Position numbers and translations under genes: made by a program. From Trichocoleus sp. FACHB-40 (GTDB taxonomy: Bacteria; Cyanobacteriota; Cyanobacteriia; Cyanobacteriales; FACHB-T130): a stretch of 64,000 bases of DNA. Positions 26,974-35,541 of this stretch are shown here, in pieces (position 1 is the stretch's first letter; each line of letters starts with the position of its first letter). The notes under the pieces are model-generated. The model saw only the letters and a list, made by a program, of their open reading frames with translations, made no database searches and was not told where the DNA came from. The stretch lies in contig NZ_JACJPF010000035.1 of the NCBI RefSeq assembly GCF_014695915.1, positions 1-64,000 of the forward strand. The letters run 5' to 3'.

Positions 26974-28140
26974 ATGAACCAATTTATTCCCTATGCGCGA
27001 CAGGACATTTCTCAGCAAGATATTGAGGCTGTAGTTGAAGTTTTGCGCTCAGATTTCCTAACACAAGGCTCAGTAATTGTAAGATTTGAACAGACAGTAG
27101 CAGAGTATTGCGGTGCTAAATATGCCGTAGCAGTTTCCAGTGCGACAGCAGCACTGCATATCGCCTGTTTAGCAGCTGGTTTAGGTAAAGATGATATATT
27201 CTGGACATCGCCAAACACCTTTGTATCTTCTGCTAATTGCGGTTTATATTGCGGTGCAAAAGTAGATTTTGTTGATATTAACCCTAGTACCTACAACCTG
27301 AGTGTAGACGAACTAGAACGCAAGCTCGGTTTAGCACAGCAGCAAGGTTGTCTCCCCAAAGTCGTCATCCCTGTGCATTTTGCCGGACAATCTTGTGAAA
27401 TGGAGCAAATTGCAGCACTCTCACACCAGTATAATTTCCGAGTAATTGAGGATGCGGCTCATGCAATTGGCGGCAGCTATCAGCAGAAATCCATCGGTTG
27501 TTGCCAATTTTCTGACATGACAGTATTCAGCTTTCATCCGGTAAAAATTATTACTACGGGTGAAGGCGGTATGGTGTTGACAAATCGACAGGATTTGTAT
27601 GAAAAATTAGTAAGATTGCGATCGCATGGTATCACCCGCAACTCAAACTTAATGCACGGTGAATCTCACGGTTCTTGGTATTATCAGCAGATAGAACTTG
27701 GCTTTCATTATCGAATGACCGATATACAAGCCGCTTTGGGTGCAAGTCAGATGCAACGCTTGGAGGAATTTGTCGCACGTCGCCACTATTTAGCCGAACG
27801 TTACAATCAAGCTTTACAAGATTTACCATTAATTTTGCCTTGGCAGCATCCAGACACCTCTTCTAGCTATCATTTATACGTAATTCGATTAAAATTAGAC
27901 CAAATCAACACAACCCATCGTCAAGTTTTTGAAGAACTTCGCCACGACGGAATAGGAATTAACTTGCATTACATTCCCGTACACGCGCACCCTTATTATC
28001 AACAACTTGGTTTCAAGTTGGGAGATTTTCTCCAAGCCGAGAGTTACTATCAAGAGGCGATAACTCTTCCCCTTTACTATGGATTAACAGAAGAAAATCA
28101 AGATAGAGTAATAACTTCTCTTAGGGAGATACTTGCATGA
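26974..28140 (+). CDS. pseC: UDP-4-amino-4,6-dideoxy-N-acetyl-beta-L-altrosamine transaminase, PseC
   Basis: This PLP-dependent aminotransferase of the DegT/DnrJ/EryC1 family performs the second step of pseudaminic acid synthesis. The 388 residues show FIPYARQDISQQDIEAV, the PseC-like FWTSPNTFVSSANCG, D160 in VIEDAAHAIGG, and the PLP lysine K191 in FSFHPVKIITTGEGG. It follows pseB in the pathway and on the chromosome, separated by two copies of an intergenic palindrome. The stop overlaps the aldo-keto reductase start (ATGA). Confidence 0.92.
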   Translation: MNQFIPYARQDISQQDIEAVVEVLRSDFLTQGSVIVRFEQTVAEYCGAKYAVAVSSATAALHIACLAAGLGKDDIFWTSPNTFVSSANCGLYCGAKVDFVDINPSTYNLSVDELERKLGLAQQQGCLPKVVIPVHFAGQSCEMEQIAALSHQYNFRVIEDAAHAIGGSYQQKSIGCCQFSDMTVFSFHPVKIITTGEGGMVLTNRQDLYEKLVRLRSHGITRNSNLMHGESHGSWYYQQIELGFHYRMTDIQAALGASQMQRLEEFVARRHYLAERYNQALQDLPLILPWQHPDTSSSYHLYVIRLKLDQINTTHRQVFEELRHDGIGINLHYIPVHAHPYYQQLGFKLGDFLQAESYYQEAITLPLYYGLTEENQDRVITSLREILA

Positions 28141-29018
28141 AGCTAGGGGTAGGTACGGCACAATTTGGTTTAAACTATGGTATCTCTAACCAGGACGGCA
28201 AAACTACCCCGGAGGAAGTAACCAAAATAATAGATGTAGCAGCTTTGAATAAAGTTCGCGTTATAGATACCTCTCCAGCCTATGGGACAAGTGAAGAGGT
28301 GTTGGGAAAAACTCTCCCCTGTCCGCATAATTTTGATATCGTTACAAAAACACCTGCTTTTTTAAAAGCTTCCATTACGGGTGATGATGTTAAATTATTA
28401 GAAAATACATTCTATCAATCCTTATCAAATCTATATCAACAATCTATCTATGGTTTGTTAGTCCATCATGTAGATGATGTCTTAGCAAAAGATGGAAACC
28501 TGCTCCTCCAGAAAATGCATGAAATAAAAGAGCAAGGTTTAGTAAAAAAAATTGGAGTATCTATTTATACTAGCGAACAAATAGACCGAGTTCTGGATAA
28601 ATACTCTATTGATTTAATCCAAGTTCCTATAAATGTACTTGACCAGCGATTACTATTAAGCGGACATTTGCAAAAACTTAAAAAATTAGGTATAGAAATT
28701 CATGCTCGTTCCGTCTTTCTCCAAGGGTTGCTGCTGATGAAACCGGAGCATCTACCATCTTACTTTGATTCAGTCAGAAATCATTTAAAAGATTACTACG
28801 AGTTTATCTGTCAGCGCAATATTTCACCGCTGCAAGCAGCCTTAAGTTTTGTGAGCAGCTTAAGTGAAATTGACGCGGTGCTGGTTGGGGTTAATAACTG
28901 TCATCAATTACAGGAAGTATTGTTAGGAATCACTCAACACAATATAATTAACAAAGATTTTTCTGAATTGGCATTATCAGATACTTGGGTATTAAACCCT
29001 TCAAATTGGAGAATTTAG
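28137..29018 (+). CDS. aldo-keto reductase family protein
   Basis: The 293 residues have an AKR barrel: GTAQFGLNYGI, DTSPAYGTSEEVLG with Asp and Tyr of the tetrad, the Lys in VTKTPAF, and the His in LLVHHVDD. The C terminus is short. AKRs of this kind occur in nonulosonic acid loci, but the substrate is unknown; it is not part of the canonical Pse pathway. Translation is coupled to pseC by a 4-base overlap. It may reduce a keto intermediate of a Pse variant together with the class III aminotransferase nearby (inference). Confidence 0.8.
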   Translation: MKLGVGTAQFGLNYGISNQDGKTTPEEVTKIIDVAALNKVRVIDTSPAYGTSEEVLGKTLPCPHNFDIVTKTPAFLKASITGDDVKLLENTFYQSLSNLYQQSIYGLLVHHVDDVLAKDGNLLLQKMHEIKEQGLVKKIGVSIYTSEQIDRVLDKYSIDLIQVPINVLDQRLLLSGHLQKLKKLGIEIHARSVFLQGLLLMKPEHLPSYFDSVRNHLKDYYEFICQRNISPLQAALSFVSSLSEIDAVLVGVNNCHQLQEVLLGITQHNIINKDFSELALSDTWVLNPSNWRI

Positions 29019-29022
29019 CATA

Positions 29023-29769
29023 ATGAATCAGGATCAAATTTTATCTGTGAATAAAGATAACCTTAAAATAACGGAAGATTGGCACAATATAAACTATACT
29101 GCTGAGGGTTTTGCTGCTCAACGTCTTTACCCTAATGAAGAATTGCTCAGATTTTTCGGTCGAAACTTCTTTCACATGGACAGAGAGCGAAGACAATCAA
29201 TTTCCGTTTTAGAGGTAGGTTGTGGAACCTGTAGCAATCTGTGGATGATGGCTAGAGAAGGTTTCGATACCTACGGAATAGATTTATCAGCGGAAGCTAT
29301 TAAATTAGGTGAGGAAATGTTAGCTCATTGGGGTACAAGTGCCAATTTATCTGTAGCTTCAATGACACAACTTCCCTACGAAGATGCTAATTTTGATGTA
29401 GTTTGTGACGTACTTTCTAGCACTTGTTTGGATTATCTTAATTTCAAAATTTTCCTGGCAGAAGTGAGTAGAGTTTTGAAAGTAGGAGGTAAATTCTTTA
29501 CTTATACACCTTCTATCCACAGCGATGCTTTTATCAACTTTGCACCAGCCGAGAAAATTGATGAATTTACCCTCAACGGAATCTATCGGGAAGATTCTCC
29601 ATTTTATGGTAACTTTTCTCCGTTCAGATTTACAGATACTTCTCTGTTTATAAGAGAGTTAAGAGATTACAGTTTAAGAGTAGAACGTTTAGAATTAGTA
29701 ACAAAAACCTACAATAACATGAAGGAGAATTTTCAGTTTATTTCCCTGGAAACAGTGAAAGAGAGGTAA
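29023..29769 (+). CDS. class I SAM-dependent methyltransferase
   Basis: The 248-residue protein has SAM motif I VLEVGCGTCSN at residues 62-72, D87 at the end of strand 2 (YGIDLS), and a motif III-like EVSRVLKVGGKFF. The acceptor is unknown. The gene lies 4 bases after the aldo-keto reductase and 6 before the FemAB-like gene, so it is part of the same transcript. O- or N-methylation of the nonulosonic acid or a neighbouring sugar is the likely job (inference). Confidence 0.8.
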   Translation: MNQDQILSVNKDNLKITEDWHNINYTAEGFAAQRLYPNEELLRFFGRNFFHMDRERRQSISVLEVGCGTCSNLWMMAREGFDTYGIDLSAEAIKLGEEMLAHWGTSANLSVASMTQLPYEDANFDVVCDVLSSTCLDYLNFKIFLAEVSRVLKVGGKFFTYTPSIHSDAFINFAPAEKIDEFTLNGIYREDSPFYGNFSPFRFTDTSLFIRELRDYSLRVERLELVTKTYNNMKENFQFISLETVKER

Positions 29770-29775
29770 ATTTAG

Positions 29776-30768
29776 ATGCTTATAAAAGTAGGTGAGGAAG
29801 GCTTTAATACCCTGCGAGCGCAACTTATCCATAGTACCTTGCAAGTGCCGCCTTTCTATTCAGAACTTAACAGATTGTATCAGCAAAAATACTACGAACA
29901 TCTCAGCTTTACGGATGTTTCTTTCCTGATTTGCGAGCAAGATATTCCACTTATGGGGGTAGTTGCTTCAGTTTCACAATTGGCAGACGGGACTTGCGAG
30001 CTTTCAAATTTTGGAAGTCGTTTACTGATTTTAACAAATGATTTAATACCTATTCCCAATTTGGGTAAATTAGAAAAATTATTGATTTCGGAAATTGAAA
30101 AAACTATTGATACTTTTAAAGTAAAATATTTAAAATTCACAGATTTATTAAACCAAGGAATATCTTCTTATTTCACCCATCATTGGATGATGCAGGGAGC
30201 AGTGGCTACTCCTAGATTCACTTGTATTATAAATTTAAGTTTATCGGAACAAGAGTTACATCATAGTTTAAGAAAAAGATATAAAAGCTTTATAAATTGG
30301 GGAAAAAAAAATCTTACTTTAAAAGTTCTTGATTATAGTAATATTACCTGGTTAGATATCGAAGCTTGCCGAAATTTGCATATTGAGGCGGCGGGACGGA
30401 TTACCCGCAATTTACAAACGTGGAAATTGCAGTATGAAATGATTAAGAATCAAGAAGCTTTTATCATTACAGGTGAGATGAGTGGGGAAATGGTAACTTT
30501 TGGATTTTTTTTGTATTCTGAACATTACTGCTATTATGGAGTATCCGCATCGAAAAGAGAGCTGTTCGATAAGCCTATATTTCATGTAATTATGTGGCAG
30601 GCAATCTTATTTGCTAAGCAGTTAGGATGTAAATATTTTGAGACAGGCGACATCATCTATCCAAAGAAAGATAATGTTACCAAAAAAGAGATTGATATAG
30701 GCAAATTTAAAAAAGGTTTCGGCGGTGAAGTGAAAGTCGTGCTTGATGTTTCTTGGCGCAAAGGTTGA
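29776..30768 (+). CDS. FemAB/GNAT-like acyltransferase domain protein
   Basis: The 330 residues are unlike the small PseH-type acetyltransferase. The C-terminal half resembles the GNAT fold used by FemAB/BioF2-like proteins. It has SLRKRYKSFINWGKK near residue 175, RNLHIEAAGRITR, and a YYGVSASKRELFDKP to MWQAILFAKQLGCKYFETGD segment typical of that group. The N-terminal half is not recognised. It may attach an amino acid or acyl group to an amino sugar. Membership in the Pse block supports a sugar-modifying role, but the donor and acceptor cannot be read from the sequence. Confidence 0.6.
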   Translation: MLIKVGEEGFNTLRAQLIHSTLQVPPFYSELNRLYQQKYYEHLSFTDVSFLICEQDIPLMGVVASVSQLADGTCELSNFGSRLLILTNDLIPIPNLGKLEKLLISEIEKTIDTFKVKYLKFTDLLNQGISSYFTHHWMMQGAVATPRFTCIINLSLSEQELHHSLRKRYKSFINWGKKNLTLKVLDYSNITWLDIEACRNLHIEAAGRITRNLQTWKLQYEMIKNQEAFIITGEMSGEMVTFGFFLYSEHYCYYGVSASKRELFDKPIFHVIMWQAILFAKQLGCKYFETGDIIYPKKDNVTKKEIDIGKFKKGFGGEVKVVLDVSWRKG

Positions 30769-30771
30769 AAC

Positions 30772-31542
30772 GTGATTTTAGGCATTCTTCAGGCGCGTGT
30801 CTCTTCGTCTCGTCTACCGGGAAAGGTTCTTAAGCCGATTCTCGGCGTACCAATGTTGGTGCGGCAAATTGAACGGTTACAGCGTGTAAAGTTGATGGAC
30901 TGTTTCTTAGTTGCGACGAGTAAGGATGTCACAGACGATGCGATCGCTAACTTGTGCAGAGAAATTGATGTAGAATGCTATCGAGGGAAATTAGATGATG
31001 TTCTCGATCGCTTTAGAGAGGCAGCTAAATTGCATTCTCCAAATCATATCATTAGATTGACAGGTGATTGTCCTCTAGCTGATGCCAAGTTAATTGATGA
31101 AGTCGTTGAGTTTTATCTATCTGGAAATTTCGACTATGCTAGTAATTCGCTTGAACCTAGTTATCCAGATGGTTTAGATGTAGAGATATTTCGCCTTACT
31201 TGCCTTGAGGAAGCATGGCAGGAAGCAAAATTATCTTCCCAGCGGGAACACGTCACGCCTTTTATCAATCAACAGCCGCAACGTTATAAAATTGGTAGCT
31301 ACAAAAGTGATATAAATTTATCTTATTTACGCTGGACGGTTGATGAAATCTTGGATTTTGAGCTGGTAACAAAAATTTATGCAGCTTTATACCCCCGCAG
31401 CCCGGAATTTATAACTGAAGATATTTTAGCTTTGCTAGATGAAAAACCAGAATTAAAAACTTTCAATATTTGCTATCAGCGGAATGAAGGTTTGCAGAAA
31501 TCATTACTAAAAGACAACCTAAAACAGGTGAGCGAGGAGTAA
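30772..31542 (+). CDS. SpsF-type cytidylyltransferase, candidate CMP-Pse synthetase
   Basis: The 256-residue protein starts with GTG, 3 bases after the previous stop. ILQARVSSSRLPGKVL is the nucleotide-binding motif of CMP-sugar synthetases, and LTGDCPLADAKLID carries the metal-binding aspartate. It belongs to the SpsF group (CMP-Kdo synthetase homologues). No other PseF candidate is present in the window, so it probably activates the nonulosonic acid with CTP (inference from context). Confidence 0.75.
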   Translation: MILGILQARVSSSRLPGKVLKPILGVPMLVRQIERLQRVKLMDCFLVATSKDVTDDAIANLCREIDVECYRGKLDDVLDRFREAAKLHSPNHIIRLTGDCPLADAKLIDEVVEFYLSGNFDYASNSLEPSYPDGLDVEIFRLTCLEEAWQEAKLSSQREHVTPFINQQPQRYKIGSYKSDINLSYLRWTVDEILDFELVTKIYAALYPRSPEFITEDILALLDEKPELKTFNICYQRNEGLQKSLLKDNLKQVSEE

Positions 31543-31544
31543 TC

Positions 31545-32834
31545 GTGTCCGAACGATATCAACATTCAGAAGCATTCTTAGCAAGAGCGTTGAAGACTAT
31601 TCCGCTAGGAACCCAAACTTTTAGTAAGAGTAAAACTCAGTATCCTTTTGGTGTTTCGCCCTATTTTGTGAGTCGCGGAAAAGGCAGCCACGTTTGGGAT
31701 GTGGATGGGAATGAATATATTGATTTTATTAATGGTTTGGCGGCAATTACTCTAGGATATAATGACTCGGATGTGACAGCAGCAGTTCAGGCTCAAATTG
31801 AACAAGGAGTGATTTTTTCTCTACCTCATCCAATTGAAATGCAGGTGGCGGAAAAAATTGTCGAGATGGTGCCTGGTGCGGAAATGGTGCGTTTTGGGAA
31901 AAATGGCTCAGATGCGACATCGGGGGCGCTGCGTTTGGCGAGGGCTTATACAGGACGCGATCGCGTGGCGGTTTGCGGCTATCATGGCTGGCATGATTGG
32001 TATATTGGCTCTACCGCTCGCAATTTAGGAGTGCCAACAACGGTAATAGACTTAACTCATATTTTTGCCTACAACGATTTAGAATCTTTACACAGGATAT
32101 TTCAGCAATATCCAAACCAGATAGCCGCCGTTATCATGGAACCGATGAACGTAGCTGAACCCCAAGATAATTTTATAGAAAAAGTTAAAGAACTTGCTCA
32201 TCAAAATGGTGCCGTTTTGATTTTTGATGAAACAATTACCGGGTTTCGCTACGCCCAGGGTGGAGCGCAGGAATATTTTGGAGTCAAACCAGATTTAGCC
32301 ACATTTGGTAAAGGCTTGGCAAATGGTTATCCTCTCTCTGCTGTTACGGGTAAAGCAGAAATCATGCAGCTAATGGAGGAAATTTTTTTCTCCTTTACAT
32401 TTGGCGGCGAAACTCTATCACTAGCGGCAGCTTTAGCAACGCTGACAAAGTTGCAGCAACAGCCAGTAATTGAAACTTTGTTCAAGCAGGGGCAGAAGGT
32501 AATGGACAAAGTACAAAACCTAATTTTACATTATAAAGTTAGCCATATCCTATCGGTTTCGGGGCATCCAACCTGGTCTTTTTTACTAATCAAAGACGTA
32601 CCACCTTACAGCCAGTGGCAGATTAAAACCCTCTTTTTACAAGAAGTTTTTGCGCGGGGAATATTAACACTGACTACGCACAATATGAGTTATGCTCATA
32701 GCGATGCTGACGTTGAAAGATTGCTAACTGTCTATGAGGAAGTTTTTCCAATTTTGCAGGATGCTGTTGATAACTGCGTTTTGGAAAAGTATCTTCGCTG
32801 TCAACCGTTAGAAGCATTGTTTAAAGTTCGATAA
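31545..32834 (+). CDS. class III PLP aminotransferase (glutamate-1-semialdehyde aminomutase-like)
   Basis: The 429 residues begin with GTG, preceded by GAGGAG. VWDVDGNEYIDFINGL, ICAL-free GSDATSGALRLARAYTGR, D228 in LIFDETITGFR and the PLP lysine K256 in FGKGLANG identify a fold-type I class III enzyme related to HemL. It is unlikely to serve heme synthesis, because it lies 3 bases after the cytidylyltransferase inside the sugar block. It probably aminates a keto sugar. It is not a component of the known six-step Pse pathway. Confidence 0.8.
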   Translation: MSERYQHSEAFLARALKTIPLGTQTFSKSKTQYPFGVSPYFVSRGKGSHVWDVDGNEYIDFINGLAAITLGYNDSDVTAAVQAQIEQGVIFSLPHPIEMQVAEKIVEMVPGAEMVRFGKNGSDATSGALRLARAYTGRDRVAVCGYHGWHDWYIGSTARNLGVPTTVIDLTHIFAYNDLESLHRIFQQYPNQIAAVIMEPMNVAEPQDNFIEKVKELAHQNGAVLIFDETITGFRYAQGGAQEYFGVKPDLATFGKGLANGYPLSAVTGKAEIMQLMEEIFFSFTFGGETLSLAAALATLTKLQQQPVIETLFKQGQKVMDKVQNLILHYKVSHILSVSGHPTWSFLLIKDVPPYSQWQIKTLFLQEVFARGILTLTTHNMSYAHSDADVERLLTVYEEVFPILQDAVDNCVLEKYLRCQPLEALFKVR

Positions 32835-32850
32835 ACTTATAAATTTCCCC

Positions 32851-33504
32851 ATGACTGCCAATCAAAAAACAATTGCTATTATTGATTATGGAATGGGCAA
32901 TTTGCGCTCTGTAGCGAATGCTTTATCTTATATAAACTGTCCCGGATTCATTACTAATAATCCTGAAGATTTGTCCCAAGCCAATCACATTATTTTGCCT
33001 GGGGTTGGAGCTTTTGGGGATGCTATGGAAAATCTTCAATCTAGAGGCTGGGTAAAAGCTTTAGAAGCAGAAGTTAGAGAGAAAGGCAAGCCTTTTTTAG
33101 GAATTTGCTTGGGAATGCAACTACTAGCTACTACCGGAACCGAACATGGCGTTCATAAAGGTTTAGACTGGATTCCCGGAACAGTAGTCCGTCTTCAAAG
33201 TAGCAATGCTGGCAACATCCGCATTCCTCATATTGGCTGGAATGACGTTAATTTTACCAAGCCAAATAAACTTTTCGCTGGTCTTAATGATTCGCAGATT
33301 TTTTATTTTGTTCATAGTTATGTCCTCGTACCAAACAATCAAGGTGTTATTAGCGGCATTAGCCATTACGGTGCAGAATTTGTCTCTAGCATAGAATTAG
33401 GAAATATTTATGCTACTCAATTTCATCCAGAAAAGAGTCAAAAAGTAGGTCTAGAAGTATTAAAAAATTTTGTTAATTTAAGTATATGCTCAAAAACCGC
33501 TTGA
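32851..33504 (+). CDS. wbuY: HisH-like glutaminase for sugar amidation (WbuY type)
   Basis: The 217-residue class I glutamine amidotransferase has GMGNLRSVANAL, the nucleophile Cys in FLGICLGMQLL, and the His/Glu pair in FHPEKS. It releases ammonia from glutamine for a HisF-like partner. The partner gene overlaps its end by 19 bases, and the amidotransferase WbuX gene follows. This trio converts an N-acetyl group of a sugar into an acetamidino group. The context argues against a role in histidine synthesis. Confidence 0.85.
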   Translation: MTANQKTIAIIDYGMGNLRSVANALSYINCPGFITNNPEDLSQANHIILPGVGAFGDAMENLQSRGWVKALEAEVREKGKPFLGICLGMQLLATTGTEHGVHKGLDWIPGTVVRLQSSNAGNIRIPHIGWNDVNFTKPNKLFAGLNDSQIFYFVHSYVLVPNNQGVISGISHYGAEFVSSIELGNIYATQFHPEKSQKVGLEVLKNFVNLSICSKTA

Positions 33505-34274
33505 TTCCCGTATTACTATTAAAAAATGGTTTGCTCGTCCGTAGTGAAAATTTTAAAGTTTACCAAATAATCGGCAATCCTGTTGATAAGGTTAAGCGTT
33601 TTAATAATTGGAATGTAGATGAATTAATTTATTTAGATATTAGTCGCCATGATGAATATGACTTACGTCGCGATGACCATAGAGTAAAAAGTTTAACTGA
33701 CCCATTAGAGATATTAGACGAAGTTAGTAAAACCTGCTTTATGCCTCTTACTTGGGGCGGACGCATCCATAATCTAGAAGATATGCGACAAAGAATTAGC
33801 CGAGGAGCTGATAAAATTACTATCAATACAGCAGCAGTAAAAAAACCAAAGCTAATTACCCAAGGTGCTGAGGTTTTTGGTAGCCAAGCGATTGTAGTCA
33901 GCATTGATATACTGCGCCATCCTGACGGAAAAACCGAGGTACTTATTAATGGTGGACGCGAATCTACCAATCTGAAACCGGAAGCATGGGCAAGGGAAGT
34001 TGAAAATAGAGGAGCGGGTGAAATTCTCTTAAACAGTATCAACCGCGATGGTACTGGAAAAGGGTACGATATTGACTTGATAAATGCTGTGGCTTCTGCA
34101 ACCACAATTCCTATCATTGCTTGTGGAGGTGTCGGGCGATACGAACACTATGTAGAAGGAATTCAAGCGGGCGCTTCCGCTGTTGCTGCGGCTAATATTT
34201 GGCATTTTAAGGAATTACCAGACCGCAATGGTAAGCGGACTCTAGCTAAAGCAGGTATTGAAGTTCGACTATAA
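33486..34274 (+). CDS. wbuZ: HisF-like protein for sugar amidation (WbuZ type)
   Basis: The 262-residue TIM barrel resembles HisF but starts RLIPVLLLKNGLLVRSENF, where true HisF has an Asp (IPCLDVKDG) needed for histidine synthesis. The second catalytic Asp is kept (VVSIDI), and the ligand loop NGGRE is present. This pattern is that of the specialised WbuZ/HisF2 group, which channels ammonia from the glutaminase to WbuX. It overlaps wbuY and is 23 bases before wbuX. Confidence 0.85.
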   Translation: MLKNRLIPVLLLKNGLLVRSENFKVYQIIGNPVDKVKRFNNWNVDELIYLDISRHDEYDLRRDDHRVKSLTDPLEILDEVSKTCFMPLTWGGRIHNLEDMRQRISRGADKITINTAAVKKPKLITQGAEVFGSQAIVVSIDILRHPDGKTEVLINGGRESTNLKPEAWAREVENRGAGEILLNSINRDGTGKGYDIDLINAVASATTIPIIACGGVGRYEHYVEGIQAGASAVAAANIWHFKELPDRNGKRTLAKAGIEVRL

Positions 34275-34297
34275 AAAATACAAGGAGTAAAGCAATT

Positions 34298-35512
34298 ATG
34301 GGGGTTCAATACTGTACTCGATGTGTATATCCTGCCGCCAGCGCAGCTCCTTTAACCTTTGACGAACATGGTGTTTGCTCTGGGTGTAGAGTTAACGATC
34401 AAACAAAAGATATAGACTGGGTGCAACGCTGGCAGTGGCTCAAGGATTTAACAGACGAATATCGCAGTAATAGCAATTACGATATTATCGTTCCTGTCAG
34501 TGGAGGTAAAGATAGCTATTATCAAACTCATGTTGCTGTAAAAGAACTTGGTTTGAAGCCGCTATTAGTCACTTATCACGGCAATAATTATTTGCCTGAA
34601 GGCGAGTACAATCTTCAGCGAATGCGGGAAGTTTTTGATTGCGATCATATTATTCTCCGCCCTAGCACGGATACTTTAGTTAAGATGAATCGCATCGGCT
34701 TTAAGTTGCAAGGTGACATGAACTGGCACGCTCATTGCGGCATTTTTACAGTGCCAATTCAAGTTGCAGTGCGCTACAAAGTGCCATTGATTTTGTGGGG
34801 CGAACATGGTTTTATGGATTTGGGAGGAATGTACTCCTACGATGATTTTGTGGAGTTTACCTCGCAATCGAGATTGGAACATGGTTTGCGGGGTTATGAT
34901 TGGTACGATTTCACAGATAACGGTTTAGAAAAATTAGGTCGTCCCGAACTCAAAGAAGGGCTAAGAGATAAGGAGCTCTTGTGGGCGCAGTATCCCTCTG
35001 ACGAAGAGATTGATGAAGTAGGCGTGCGGGGTATTTATCTGAGTAATTTTGCGTATTGGGATGCAAATAAACATTCTAAATTAGTCATTGAACTCTACGG
35101 ATGGCAACCAGCGCAGCAGCCTTTTGAGCGTACATACCGAACTATTTCTAATCTCGATGATATGCACGAAAATGGCATTCACGATTATTTGAAGTTTGTA
35201 AAGTTTGGGTATGGACGAGGTTCAGACCATGCAACTAAAGATATCAGAGCGGGGATGATGACGCGAGAGCAGGGAATTGAAATGGTACGCAAGTATGACT
35301 ATGTTAAACCGCGTCGAGATTTGGAGCGATGGCTGAAATACGTCAACATGACAGAAGAAAATTTTGACTACATTTGCGATACTTTCCGCGATCCTCGCGT
35401 GTGGTGGATTGAAAATGGGCAATGGATAAAAGATAATATCTGGGGGGAACCTTCTGCTTATGGTTGTGTTCATCTAAGTGAAGCTGAACAAATTAAATAC
35501 ATGAGAAAGTAG
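34298..35512 (+). CDS. wbuX: N-acetyl sugar amidotransferase (WbuX/PseA type)
   Basis: The 404 residues have an N-terminal Cys cluster (YCTRCVYP and CSGCRVND) and an ATP-pyrophosphatase P-loop PVSGGKDSYYQ near residue 67. The enzyme activates an acetamido group with ATP and installs ammonia, yielding an acetamidino sugar. In Campylobacter PseA does this on pseudaminic acid; in Pseudomonas and E. coli the WbpG/WbuX enzymes act with HisH- and HisF-like partners, as seen here. Its place inside the Pse genes makes a Pse derivative the likeliest substrate. Confidence 0.88.
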   Translation: MGVQYCTRCVYPAASAAPLTFDEHGVCSGCRVNDQTKDIDWVQRWQWLKDLTDEYRSNSNYDIIVPVSGGKDSYYQTHVAVKELGLKPLLVTYHGNNYLPEGEYNLQRMREVFDCDHIILRPSTDTLVKMNRIGFKLQGDMNWHAHCGIFTVPIQVAVRYKVPLILWGEHGFMDLGGMYSYDDFVEFTSQSRLEHGLRGYDWYDFTDNGLEKLGRPELKEGLRDKELLWAQYPSDEEIDEVGVRGIYLSNFAYWDANKHSKLVIELYGWQPAQQPFERTYRTISNLDDMHENGIHDYLKFVKFGYGRGSDHATKDIRAGMMTREQGIEMVRKYDYVKPRRDLERWLKYVNMTEENFDYICDTFRDPRVWWIENGQWIKDNIWGEPSAYGCVHLSEAEQIKYMRK

Positions 35513-35541
35513 AAATTCGGAAAGTATCGAGTGGAGTAAGT

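Noticed and set aside
31545-32834. HemL (glutamate-1-semialdehyde aminomutase) for heme and chlorophyll synthesis
   Set aside because: The family match is real, but the gene sits tightly inside the nonulosonic acid block, so a sugar role is more likely.
32851-34274. Histidine biosynthesis hisH/hisF
   Set aside because: The HisF-like protein lacks the N-terminal catalytic Asp and both genes precede wbuX, so they belong to sugar amidation.
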